A model generated the notes under the pieces. The model was not told the DNA's origin. It searched no databases and was given only the letters and a program-made list of their open reading frames with translations. Positions 33,215 to 41,238 of a DNA stretch of 44,295 nucleotides are shown here, piece after piece. The DNA comes from Ectothiorhodospiraceae bacterium (GTDB lineage Bacteria > Pseudomonadota > Gammaproteobacteria > Nitrococcales > Aquisalimonadaceae). Both the position numbers and the translations under genes were made by a program. The DNA lies in the NCBI GenBank assembly GCA_007134055.1, contig SLLM01000247.1, forward strand, positions 1 through 44,295, read 5' to 3'. Each line of letters opens with the position of its first letter. Position 1 is the stretch's first letter.

Positions 33215-36094
33215 ATGAAACTGATGAAGAAGAGTGCTGCGGCGTCTGGTATCTCGGCGCCCGGCCTGCTGGGGAAGGCGATCGGCCGACGCACCTTCCT
33301 GCAGGGCTCCGGCCTTGCGGTTGGCGGGGCCGTGGTCGCGGGCTCGCTGCCGCTGACCATGGTCAGGAAGGCGAAGGCCGCGCCGCGCGTTGCGCCGGAC
33401 TCGGAGATTCAGCGGGTCAAGACTATCTGTGGCCACTGCTCCGTAGGATGCAGCACCATAGCCGAGGTTCACAACGGGATTTGGATCGGGCAGGAGCCCG
33501 CTTTCGACAGCCCCATCAACCTGGGGGCGCATTGCGCCAAGGGTGCGGCACTGAGGAACCACGGCCACAGCCAGCGGCGTATCAAGTACCCCATGAAACT
33601 GGTGGACGGTCGCTGGCAGCGGATCAGCTGGGAACAGGCCATCGACGAGATCGGCGACAAGCTCCTGGAGATCCGCGAAGAGTCCGGGCCGGACTCCTTG
33701 TGGTTCGCCGGTTCGTCCAAGGCGAACAACGAGGGTGCCTACCTGCAACGCAAGTTCGCTGCCTTCTGGGGGTCGAACAACTGCGACCACCAGGCGCGCA
33801 TCTGCCACTCCACTACGGTGGCCGGTGTGGCGAATACCTGGGGGTACGGCGCCCAGACCAACTCCTACAATGACATCAACAAGTCCGAGTGCATCGTGAT
33901 GTGCGGCTCCAACGCCGCCGAAGCGCACCCCGTGGCCATGCAGATGATCCTGCGCTCGAAGGAGAACGGGGCCAAGCTGATCGTCATGGATCCACGCTTC
34001 ACCCGTACCGCGGCGCATGCCGACACCTATGTCCGCTTCCGCTCCGGTACCGACGTGCCGTTGCTCTGGGGCATCCTCTGGCATGTCTTCGAGAACGGCT
34101 GGGAAGATACCGAGTACCTGCGACAGCGGGTGTTCGGCATGGACCGGGTACGTGAAGAGGTCGCCAAGTGGACCCCGGACGAGGTCGAGCGGGTCACCGG
34201 TGTCGGTGAGGAAGCCCTCTACGATGTGGCCCGGACCATGGCGGAGAACCGCCCCGGCACGTTCGTGTGGTGCATGGGCGGCACCCAGCACACCATCGGC
34301 AGCAACTATGTCCGGGCCTACAACTGCCTGCAGCTGGCGCTCGGCAATATCGGTGTCGAGGGTGGTGGTGCCAACATCTTCCGCGGACATGACAACGTTC
34401 AGGGTGCCACGGATATCGGCCCGAATCCGGACAACCTGCCGGGTTACTACCCGATCTCGGAAGCCGGCTGGCAGCACTGGTGCCGGGTCTGGGACGTGGA
34501 CTACGAGTGGCTGGAGCAGCGCTTTGACCAGGCCGAGTACGACGACGGTCGCGGCGGCACCGTGAAGAACATGAATGCCGGCGGCATCACCGTCTCCCGC
34601 TGGATCGACGGGGTGCTGGAGGACAGTGACAACATCGCCCAGAGGGACAACATCCGGGCGGCCATCTTCTGGGGCCATGCGCCCAACTCCCAGTCCCGGG
34701 GTCCCGAAATGAAACGGGCCTTCGAGATGCTGGACCTGCTGGTGATTGCCGATCCGTATCCCACCGTGAGCGCGGTGCTGCATGACCGGAAGAACAACAC
34801 CTACCTTCTTCCCGCGGCCACGCAGTACGAGCAGGCGGGTTCGGTGACCGCCTCCAACCGCTCCATCCAGTGGCGGGAGAAAGTGATCGACCCGCTTTAC
34901 GAGCACAAGAGCGACGGCGAGATCGCCTACCGGCTCGCCAGCAAGCTCGGCTTCGCCGACCAGATGTTCAAGCACATCGAGGTGCGGGACAACGTGCCGG
35001 TTCCGGAGAGTATCCTCCGCGAAGTCAATCGGGGTGCGTGGTCCATCGGCTACACGGGGCAGAGTCCGGAGCGGCTCAAGGAGCACATGGCCAACCAGCG
35101 TCATTTCGACGTGGTGAGCCTGAAGGCGGAGGGCGGTCCGCTGGATGGCGAGACCTACTGCCTGCCCTGGCCCTGCTACGGCACTCCGGAGCTGAAGCAT
35201 CCCGGCACCCACGTTCTCTATGACACCAGCAAGCACGTCATGGAGGGTGGTGGTAACTTCCGCGCCAACTTCGGCACGGAGTACGAAGGCGAGAACCTCC
35301 TGGCGGAGGATTCGTACCCGGTCGGGGCGGAAATCCAGGGCGGCCATCCACAGTTCGACTCCGAGCTTCTCAAGCAGCTTGGCTGGTGGGATGAGCTGAC
35401 GGACGAGGAGAAGGAAATGGCCGAAGGCCGGGCCTGGACCACCGACCTCTCCGGCGGCATCATCCGGGTCGCCATGAAGCACGGCAACCACCCGTTCGGC
35501 AACGCGAAGGCGCGTGCCTACGTGTGGAACTTCCCGGATCCGGTCCCCGTGCACCGTGAACCGCTCTACACGCCGCGCTACGACCTGGTCGAGGACTACC
35601 CGACCTACGAGGACCGCGCCGTGTTCTACCGGCTACCCACCCGCTGGGAGTCGGTGCAGGCCCGGGACTACAGTCGTGAGTTCCCGCTCATTCATACCTC
35701 CGGCCGACTGGTCGAGTATGAAGGCGGCGGCGAGGAAACCCGCTCCAACCCCTGGCTGGCCGAGCTCAAGCAGGACATGTTCGTCGAGATCAATCCTGCG
35801 GATGCCAACGACGCCGGCGTGCGGGACGGCCAGACGGTCTGGCTGGAAGGCCCCGAAGGCGGCCGGATACGCATCAAGGCCCTGGTCACGAATCGCGTCG
35901 GTCGCGGAACAGTATTCACGCCGTTCCACTTCGGCGGCCACTTCCAGGGCGAGGACCTGCTCAGCAAGTATCCGGACGGCGCAGCCCCCTACGTGCGTGG
36001 TGAGTCCACCAACACCGCGACCACGTACGGCTATGACGCGGTAACGATGATGCAGGAAACCAAGACCACGCTCTGTCGGGTCATCCCCGCCTGA
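33215..36094 (+). CDS. fdhA: Formate dehydrogenase alpha subunit (Mo/W-bisMGD, cysteine type)
   Basis: Catalytic subunit oxidising formate to CO2 in the periplasm. The 959-aa precursor has a Tat signal (IGRRTFLQGSGLAVGGAVVA). The [4Fe-4S] site is C72-x2-C75-x3-C79...C107 (CGHCSVGC, LGAHCAKG). The metal ligand position, Sec in E. coli FdnG, is C197 in CDHQARICHSTTVAG, followed by the expected His. Pterin-binding blocks include GSNAAEAHPVAMQMIL and GALNIGVEGGG-like LALGNIGVEGGGANIFRGHD. The C-terminal MopB domain has HTSGRLVEYEGGG and TPFHFGGHFQGEDL. GGAGGAGG precedes ATG 33215. Beta subunit, lipoprotein and gamma subunit follow. Confidence 0.96.
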   Translation: MKLMKKSAAASGISAPGLLGKAIGRRTFLQGSGLAVGGAVVAGSLPLTMVRKAKAAPRVAPDSEIQRVKTICGHCSVGCSTIAEVHNGIWIGQEPAFDSPINLGAHCAKGAALRNHGHSQRRIKYPMKLVDGRWQRISWEQAIDEIGDKLLEIREESGPDSLWFAGSSKANNEGAYLQRKFAAFWGSNNCDHQARICHSTTVAGVANTWGYGAQTNSYNDINKSECIVMCGSNAAEAHPVAMQMILRSKENGAKLIVMDPRFTRTAAHADTYVRFRSGTDVPLLWGILWHVFENGWEDTEYLRQRVFGMDRVREEVAKWTPDEVERVTGVGEEALYDVARTMAENRPGTFVWCMGGTQHTIGSNYVRAYNCLQLALGNIGVEGGGANIFRGHDNVQGATDIGPNPDNLPGYYPISEAGWQHWCRVWDVDYEWLEQRFDQAEYDDGRGGTVKNMNAGGITVSRWIDGVLEDSDNIAQRDNIRAAIFWGHAPNSQSRGPEMKRAFEMLDLLVIADPYPTVSAVLHDRKNNTYLLPAATQYEQAGSVTASNRSIQWREKVIDPLYEHKSDGEIAYRLASKLGFADQMFKHIEVRDNVPVPESILREVNRGAWSIGYTGQSPERLKEHMANQRHFDVVSLKAEGGPLDGETYCLPWPCYGTPELKHPGTHVLYDTSKHVMEGGGNFRANFGTEYEGENLLAEDSYPVGAEIQGGHPQFDSELLKQLGWWDELTDEEKEMAEGRAWTTDLSGGIIRVAMKHGNHPFGNAKARAYVWNFPDPVPVHREPLYTPRYDLVEDYPTYEDRAVFYRLPTRWESVQARDYSREFPLIHTSGRLVEYEGGGEETRSNPWLAELKQDMFVEINPADANDAGVRDGQTVWLEGPEGGRIRIKALVTNRVGRGTVFTPFHFGGHFQGEDLLSKYPDGAAPYVRGESTNTATTYGYDAVTMMQETKTTLCRVIPA

Positions 36095-36118
36095 TAACGC
36101 ATTGAGAGGAGAGCCGTC

Positions 36119-36709
36119 ATGGCGAGAATGAAGTTTCTCTGTGACGCGGAACGCTGCATCGAGTGCCAGGCGTGCGTGACCGCGTGTAAGAACGAGCATG
36201 AAGTGCCCTGGGGCGTCAACCGCCGGCGGGTCATCGTCATGAACGATGGCCGGCCCGGTGAGAAATCCGTCTCCGTCGCCTGCATGCACTGTACCGACGC
36301 ACCCTGTGCCGCGGTCTGTCCGGTGGATTGCTTCTACACCACGGCGGACGGCATCGTGCTCCACGACAAGGACCTCTGTATCGGTTGCGGATACTGCTTC
36401 TATGCCTGCCCCTTCGGGGCACCGCAGTTCCCGCAGCAGACGGCCTTCGGCGTGCGCGGCAAGATGGACAAGTGCACGTTCTGTGCGGGCGGGCCGGAAA
36501 CCGCGGGCTCCCGTGCCGAGTTGATCAAGTACGGCACCAACCGCGTGGCCGAGGGCAAGCTGCCCCTGTGCGCAGAGATGTGCGCGACCAAGGCGTTGCT
36601 GGCTGGTGACGGTGACATTGTCGCCGACATCTACCGGAAACGGGTCATGACCCGTGGTGGACGGCCCCAGACCTGGGGCTGGCAGGCCGCCTACGGGGAG
36701 GACGCCTAG
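36119..36709 (+). CDS. fdh3B: Formate dehydrogenase beta subunit (FDH3 type, four [4Fe-4S])
   Basis: Electron-transfer subunit between the alpha subunit and cytochrome b. The 196-aa protein has four Cys clusters: CIECQACVTACKNEHEV, CMHCTDAPCAAVCPVDC, CIGCGYCFYACPFGAPQ and the pair CTFCAGG...CAEMCATKALL. Unlike FdnH it lacks a C-terminal membrane helix, so it should bind only through alpha and gamma. It has no signal peptide and would be exported with the alpha subunit (hitchhiking), as is known for this enzyme group. GAGAGGAG precedes ATG 36119, 24 bp after the alpha stop. Confidence 0.95.
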   Translation: MARMKFLCDAERCIECQACVTACKNEHEVPWGVNRRRVIVMNDGRPGEKSVSVACMHCTDAPCAAVCPVDCFYTTADGIVLHDKDLCIGCGYCFYACPFGAPQFPQQTAFGVRGKMDKCTFCAGGPETAGSRAELIKYGTNRVAEGKLPLCAEMCATKALLAGDGDIVADIYRKRVMTRGGRPQTWGWQAAYGEDA

Positions 36710-36715
36710 ACACAC

Positions 36716-36749
36716 GGCCGGAGACAGGGCGAGCGCCCTGTCTCCGGCC
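36716..36749 (+). other. Perfect 15-bp stem-loop inside the formate dehydrogenase operon
   Basis: Positions 36716-36730 (starting GGCCGGAGACAGG) pair perfectly with 36735-36749 around a GAGC loop. It begins 6 bases past the beta-subunit stop. No T-run follows, so it is more likely an mRNA-stabilising or processing element, or attenuator, than a terminator. It would separate the catalytic subunits from the lipoprotein and cytochrome genes. Confidence 0.65.
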
Positions 36750-36785
36750 CGTTCCGGTAGAACAAGATCAGAGAGGAGCGTCAAG

Positions 36786-36977
36786 ATGCCGAATAAAAGC
36801 GTTCTTGCCCTTTGCGGGGCAGGGTGCCTGTTTCTGCTCAGTGCGTGTGGGGACGTCACCATGTACGAGCCGGGTGTGTATAAGGGCAAGCATGATGAAA
36901 CTGCGACCGAAGAGGCGGTGCAGCAGCGTTCGGGCGACCTGCGCGAACGGGCCCAATCCGGCATGACGGACCGCTAG
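36786..36977 (+). CDS. Small lipoprotein in the formate dehydrogenase operon
   Basis: A 63-aa precursor with a lipoprotein signal peptide (VLALCGAGCLFLLSACGD; lipobox LSAC, lipidated Cys followed by Gly-Asp). The mature part is about 42 polar residues (VTMYEPGVYKGKHDETATEE then AVQQRSGDLRERAQ), probably helical. Small proteins with the 'YEPGVYKG' segment recur next to this type of formate dehydrogenase; function unknown. GAGAGGAG precedes ATG 36786, and the gamma subunit starts 16 bases past its stop. It may help assembly at the membrane. Confidence 0.85.
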   Translation: MPNKSVLALCGAGCLFLLSACGDVTMYEPGVYKGKHDETATEEAVQQRSGDLRERAQSGMTDR

Positions 36978-36993
36978 GCGAGGAGACTTCAAT

Positions 36994-38100
36994 ATGCATG
37001 CGCACAATCCATCCGCCAGGGCACAACGTCGCTGGCGGGCGACGTTGTGGAGCATCGTCGCCATCATCGTGCTGGCCATCGCGTTGCCCTCCATCAGTTA
37101 CGTGATGGCGCAGACAAGCGGTGCCTATGGCGGTCAGCGTGATTTCACCGAAGACCGGGCCACCAATCCCCGATCCGACATGTGGCGGGATGCCCGCGAG
37201 GGAAGTGGCGGGTACACCACCCAGACCGGGCCCTACATCACCAACACCATGATCAGCAACGTCGGCGAGAACTGGCGTCAGATCCGCACCGGTCCCCTGG
37301 TGACCTATGGTGGCTGGGCGCTGGTCGTTGTGCTCGCGCTGATCAGCCTGTTTGCCGTGGTCAAGGGCCGAATACGGATCGAGGGTGGACGATCCGGTAT
37401 GACGGTGGAGCGATGGAAGGCCTACGAGCGGTTCCTGCACTGGTTCACTGCCCTGAGTTTCGTGGTGCTGGCAATCACCGGGCTTAGCCTGTTGTTCGGG
37501 CGCTACGTACTGATTCCTCTGTTCGGGCACTCGGGGTTTGCCACCTATGCGCAGTTCGCCTACAACGTGCACAACGCCCTCGGGTTGTTCTTCTCGGTCG
37601 CCGTATTGCTGATGATCGTGCTGTGGATCCGCCATAACATCCCGAACAAGACGGACCTGCAGTGGTTCCGGCAGGGCGGCGGCATCATCGGCAACAAGCA
37701 TCCCTCGGCCGGAAAGGTGAACGGTGGCGAGAAGGTATGGTTCTGGCTCGGGGTGGTTGTGCTTGGCCTCACGGTCATCATCTCCGGTTTCATCCTGCTC
37801 TTCCCCAACATGGGCTTCCAGACCCGCGAGATCATGGCCTGGTCCCAGGTGGTGCACGCGGTGGCTGCGCTGGTGTGGATCGCGCTCTTCTTCGGTCACG
37901 CCTACATCGGCACCATCGGGACCGAAGGCGCCTTCGAAGGCATGGCCCGCGGGCGGGTGGATACCAACTGGGCGAAGCAGCACCACGACCTCTGGTACGA
38001 GGAAATCGTGGCCAAGGGCGAGAAGCCGGTCCCCGAGGACGAGCTGCGACGGCAGAAGGAGGCACCGCCGGTTCGAGTCGAGGGACAGACCGGCCACTAG
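36994..38100 (+). CDS. Formate dehydrogenase gamma subunit, cytochrome b556
   Basis: Membrane anchor that takes electrons from the beta subunit to quinone through two b hemes. The 368-aa protein starts with a hydrophobic helix (IVAIIVLAIALPSISYVMA), then a periplasmic segment with DMWRDAREGSGGYTTQTGPY, a helix at LVTYGGWALVVVLALISLF, and the FdoI-like core. The core has four helices with FLHWFTALSFVVLAITGLSL, FAYNVHNALGLFFSVAVLL, GLTVIISGFILLFPN and VVHAVAALVWIALFFGHAYI, whose His residues are candidate heme ligands. It is longer at the N-terminus than E. coli FdnI (about 217 aa), as in FDH3-type enzymes. A strong terminator follows. Confidence 0.93.
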   Translation: MHAHNPSARAQRRWRATLWSIVAIIVLAIALPSISYVMAQTSGAYGGQRDFTEDRATNPRSDMWRDAREGSGGYTTQTGPYITNTMISNVGENWRQIRTGPLVTYGGWALVVVLALISLFAVVKGRIRIEGGRSGMTVERWKAYERFLHWFTALSFVVLAITGLSLLFGRYVLIPLFGHSGFATYAQFAYNVHNALGLFFSVAVLLMIVLWIRHNIPNKTDLQWFRQGGGIIGNKHPSAGKVNGGEKVWFWLGVVVLGLTVIISGFILLFPNMGFQTREIMAWSQVVHAVAALVWIALFFGHAYIGTIGTEGAFEGMARGRVDTNWAKQHHDLWYEEIVAKGEKPVPEDELRRQKEAPPVRVEGQTGH

Positions 38101-38129
38101 CCAGCAAGGCAGGTGATCGTCGCAATCCG

Positions 38130-38161
38130 GGACGGCAGGGGATTCCCTGCCGTCCTTTTTT
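38130..38161 (+). terminator. Rho-independent terminator of the formate dehydrogenase operon
   Basis: GGACGGCAGGG (38130-38140) and CCCTGCCGTCC (38145-38155) form a perfect 11-bp stem with a GATT loop, followed at once by six T. It is 30 bases past the gamma-subunit stop and is the clearest intrinsic terminator in the window. Confidence 0.93.
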
Positions 38162-38176
38162 GCCGGTTCCGGACGG

Positions 38177-38182
38177 TATACT
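38177..38182 (+). promoter_or_regulatory. Candidate -10 for the DUF6505/VTT genes
   Basis: TATACT lies just past the terminator and 73 bases before ATG 38256. The -35 region at the proper distance is T-rich but not consensus-like. Suggests separate transcription of the downstream genes. Confidence 0.35.
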
Positions 38183-38255
38183 GATACCCGCGACAATCCT
38201 GATGGCGGGAGCGTTCACTGCCGCGGGGTGCCGCGGTCTTGCCGATGGAGGAGGG

Positions 38256-38744
38256 ATGAAGTTCCTGCGCGTTGCACGGCTCGATGACACGGACGAGCAT
38301 GTCTACGAACGGGCGGCTCAGGTGGGGGAGCTTGCGGTGCCGGGCAGTTTCCTCTACACCTTCTCTGACGAGGATCCCGCGGAGTTCCAGGGCAAACGCC
38401 GACAGGCGTTCAGCCACGCCTTTCTGGGAGTCGGCTCTTTCGGCCACTGTACCGTCGTCACCATCGCCGAGATCAGCGACGGTGAATACAAGAGCGTGGT
38501 GGAAAGCCTTGCCCGGCACTTCATGGACGCCTATGGCGCCCCCGGCCTCCAGGAGGCGCTGCCATACGCCCGCGAGGAGGCGGAGTATGCCGCAAGCCTG
38601 TGCGAGCATGAGGTGAACACCCTGCTGGCCCTGGAGCGTGTGGTGGACGGGCGGGGTATCCACGAGACCTTCAAGGTCGTTCGACCGCAGGCAAACTGGC
38701 AGGGAACGGAGGTCAGAATCTGGAAGGCCGAACCGGACGACTGA
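38256..38744 (+). CDS. DUF6505-like protein next to formate dehydrogenase
   Basis: A 162-aa cytoplasmic protein. It begins MKFLRVARLDDTDEHVYERA, continues VPGSFLYTFSDEDPAEFQGK and AFSHAFLGVGSFGHCTVVTI, and has YAREEAEYAASLCEHEVNTL in the second half. This matches, from memory, the DUF6505 family, which is found beside formate dehydrogenases in Alphaproteobacteria too. Function unknown. ATG 38256 directly follows GGAGGAGGG. The stop overlaps a possible CTG start of the next gene. It lies just past the operon terminator, so its expression may be independent. Confidence 0.7.
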   Translation: MKFLRVARLDDTDEHVYERAAQVGELAVPGSFLYTFSDEDPAEFQGKRRQAFSHAFLGVGSFGHCTVVTIAEISDGEYKSVVESLARHFMDAYGAPGLQEALPYAREEAEYAASLCEHEVNTLLALERVVDGRGIHETFKVVRPQANWQGTEVRIWKAEPDD

Positions 38745-38788
38745 TCCGGAGCAGCCGCGCCGCCGGGCCGGTTCTCCTCATCGCCCTG

Positions 38789-39400
38789 ATGCTGGTCGGC
38801 ATGGGTCTTGCGATCTGGCAGCCGGTGGAGTTGCCCGTGCTGCTGGGCTGGGGCGAATGGCTGACGGCGCATCCGGGGATGCTCCTGCTCCTTGTCTTTG
38901 TCATGACGCTACTGTTCTCCCTGGGCCTTCCGGGCAGCGCCTTCATCTGGCTGGTCGCGCCGTTCCAGCCGCTGGTCGTGTCCACGGGACTGCTGGTCAC
39001 CGGCAGTGTGGCAGGGGCCGCGGGCGCCTACCACCTGGCCCGTGCCCTTGGCTCGGACCTGCCGGTCGGCCCCCGGGGAGAACGGATCAGGATATTCCTC
39101 GCCTCCCATGGCAACATGGCGACCCAGTGCGCACTGCGTCTGCTGCCGGGCTTTCCCCATGCCGCGATCAATTTCGGCGCCGGCGTTCTGAAACTGCCCC
39201 GGTTGCCGTTTCTCCTGGCCGCCCTGCTGGGATTGACGGTCAAATGGGCGGTCTATACCAGTGCGATCCACAGCGGTCTTGGCGCGCTGGAACGTGGGGA
39301 GGTCATTGCCCTCACCGAGGTGCTGCCGCTGGTATTGCTGGCAGTGATGCTGCTGATCGGCGTGTGGCTGCGTTCTCGCCTGGAGCGCCATGGCAAGTGA
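38789..39400 (+). CDS. VTT/DedA-like (TVP38/SNARE-associated) membrane protein
   Basis: An integral membrane protein with about five to six helices: LLLLVFVMTLLFSLGLPGSA, then FIWLVAPFQPLVVSTGLLVT, the re-entrant-like LLVTGSVAGAAGAYHLARAL, and FLLAALLGLTVKWAVYTSAI, then LPLVLLAVMLLIGVWL. The family signature F/LxRxxPGFPHxxxNFGAG is seen as ALRLLPGFPHAAINFGAGVL. VTT proteins act as lipid or ion transporters. The ATG at 38789 (203 aa) begins inside the first helix and lacks a ribosome site; a CTG at 38741, overlapping the previous stop as CTGA, would add a basic N-terminus (LIRSSRAAGPV) before that helix. Confidence 0.8.
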   Translation: MLVGMGLAIWQPVELPVLLGWGEWLTAHPGMLLLLVFVMTLLFSLGLPGSAFIWLVAPFQPLVVSTGLLVTGSVAGAAGAYHLARALGSDLPVGPRGERIRIFLASHGNMATQCALRLLPGFPHAAINFGAGVLKLPRLPFLLAALLGLTVKWAVYTSAIHSGLGALERGEVIALTEVLPLVLLAVMLLIGVWLRSRLERHGK

Positions 39401-39549
39401 CCGGAAGTGGTCCCCGGGTGGCATCGCGGGATCGTGGATCGTTGCGGGTGCATCCGATGTCCACACTGTGAGGATGGTACGGTACAGACATCGCCGGGCA
39501 TCGGGCCGGGCGACCCTGGCGAAGCCACATTGGAACAGGACGGGAAGAG

Positions 39550-41040
39550 ATGGAGGACACGATCGAATCGCCGCTCGTGCTGGAATCCGGTTACGCGGAG
39601 TTGCCAGGGCATTTCCACGCCCGGGTAACACCCGTTCCGGTCGTCGAGCCGACGCTGGTGGAACTCAACCGGGCACTCTGCGCCGAACTTGGCCTTGATC
39701 CCGATGCCTTGCCACGCGATGGCTGGGCGGCTGTCTTCTCCGGTAACCGGAGCCTCCAGGGGGCCCGGCCCGTGGCGATGGCCTATGCCGGCCACCAGTT
39801 CGGTCATTTCGTTCCGCAACTGGGGGATGGTCGTGCCGTATTGCTGGGCGAGGTGGTGGATCATGATGGTCGACGGCGGGAGATACAGCTCAAGGGGGCT
39901 GGTCGCAACCCCTTCTCCAGGCAGGGGGATGGCCGCGCGCCGCTCGGTCCGGTTCTGCGCGAGTACCTGGTGAGCGAGGCGATGCACGCCCTGGGGATCC
40001 CCTCGACCCGGGCCCTCGCCGCCGTCACCACCGGTGAGACCGTGCGCCGGGAGGAGCTACTGCCGGGAGCGATACTCACCCGCGTCGCGTACAGCCATGT
40101 GCGGGTCGGGACCTTTCAGTATTTCGCCGCCCGCGGCGATACGGAGTCCGTGCGCCTGTTGTGCGACTACGTGATCGGGCGTCTGTACCCGGAACTGCGG
40201 GACGCCGGCAATCCCGCCCTGGCCCTGCTTGACGTGGTCGCCGAGCGCCAGGCGCTACTGGTTGCACGCTGGATGTGCATCGGTTTCATCCACGGTGTCA
40301 TGAATACGGACAACATGGCGATATCCGGGGAGACCATCGACTACGGCCCCTGCGCGTTTCTGGATGACTACGCACCCGGTACCGTCTACAGCGCCGTTGA
40401 CCAGTTCGGGCGTTACGCTTACGGCAACCAGCCGGGGATCGCCCAATGGAACCTGGCGCGCTTCGCGGAGGCTCTGTTGCCGCTGATCGATCGCGAACAG
40501 CAGAAGGCGATCGATCTCGCCACCGAGGTGGTTGCCGGATTCCGCCAACGGTTCGACAGACACTGGACCGACGGCATGCGGCGCAAGATCGGATTGAGCG
40601 TGGATCGCGAGGAGGATCAGTCGCTGGTGGACTCACTGCTGGACGTCATGGACCGGAATCAGGCGGATTTCACCCTCACGTTCCGCCGTCTGTGTGATGC
40701 AGCGGAGGATCCGACGGCCCGGGAAGGCGTGCGCGAGCAGTTTGCCGATCCGGGTGCCTTCGACGCCTGGGCGCGGCGCTGGCAGGAACGGATGCAGCAG
40801 GAATCCCTTGCCCCGGCCCGGCGCGCGGCCTCCATGCGAGCGCTGAACCCGGCCCGCATTCCCCGCAACCACAGCGTGGAGCAGGCACTGGCAGCGGCCG
40901 TGGATGAAGGGGATTTTACCGCGTTCCGGGAGATGCTGGCGGCCATGCGCCAGCCATACGCCGATGTCGACGGGCCGGACCCCTACGCCGCGCCGCCGCG
41001 CCCGGACGAGAGGATCCGCAACACCTTCTGCGGTACCTAG
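39550..41040 (+). CDS. selO: Protein adenylyltransferase SelO (YdiU)
   Basis: Pseudokinase-fold enzyme that transfers AMP to Ser/Thr/Tyr of target proteins and aids redox homeostasis. The 496-aa protein shows MAYAGHQFGHFVPQLGDGRA, the nucleotide loop LKGAGRNPFSRQGDGRA with catalytic Lys and Arg, REYLVSEAMHALGIPSTRAL, GFIHGVMNTDNMAISGETID, then YGPCAFLDDYAPG (DFG-like region) and the C-terminal tail ending TFCGT. The Cys near the C-terminus replaces the selenocysteine of animal SelO. GGGAAGAG precedes ATG 39550. It stands alone between the VTT gene and the duplicated regulator. Confidence 0.95.
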   Translation: MEDTIESPLVLESGYAELPGHFHARVTPVPVVEPTLVELNRALCAELGLDPDALPRDGWAAVFSGNRSLQGARPVAMAYAGHQFGHFVPQLGDGRAVLLGEVVDHDGRRREIQLKGAGRNPFSRQGDGRAPLGPVLREYLVSEAMHALGIPSTRALAAVTTGETVRREELLPGAILTRVAYSHVRVGTFQYFAARGDTESVRLLCDYVIGRLYPELRDAGNPALALLDVVAERQALLVARWMCIGFIHGVMNTDNMAISGETIDYGPCAFLDDYAPGTVYSAVDQFGRYAYGNQPGIAQWNLARFAEALLPLIDREQQKAIDLATEVVAGFRQRFDRHWTDGMRRKIGLSVDREEDQSLVDSLLDVMDRNQADFTLTFRRLCDAAEDPTAREGVREQFADPGAFDAWARRWQERMQQESLAPARRAASMRALNPARIPRNHSVEQALAAAVDEGDFTAFREMLAAMRQPYADVDGPDPYAAPPRPDERIRNTFCGT

Positions 41041-41189
41041 TGTGCCGGCACACCAGACCTCCTCTCCGTTCCGATGCTTCATGGATCTGGTCTGCTCATG
41101 CAACCAATTCCGGAAGCGTAGCGCGTGGCAGCGTGGAAACCGCCGAGCGCCGGGGGCTGGCGTCGCACGCGGCCGGCACCGCGGCGGTG

Positions 41190-41218
41190 TGGTCTGCCGG
41201 TAATCCCCGACATATAGT
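41190..41218 (+). promoter_or_regulatory. Promoter/operator candidate of the duplicated GntR gene
   Basis: TATAGT (41213-41218) is a good -10. The -35 position 17 bases upstream is occupied by TGGTCT of a TGGTCTG word (41190-41196), which resembles the half-site of FadR-type operators (TGGTC-n-GACCA). Further copies lie at 41088 and, inverted, at 41054. A regulator bound here would block RNA polymerase, so autoregulation is plausible. Confidence 0.4.
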
Positions 41219-41238
41219 GGTACCCGGAGGAGCAGCGG

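Noticed and set aside
33791-33811. Selenocysteine insertion in the formate dehydrogenase alpha subunit
   Set aside because: The active-site codon is TGC (Cys197), not TGA, and the frame is open throughout.
34017-34565. Arg/Ser-rich frames inside the formate dehydrogenase alpha gene
   Set aside because: These are typical frame shadows of a GC-rich gene; the alpha subunit is continuous and full of motifs.
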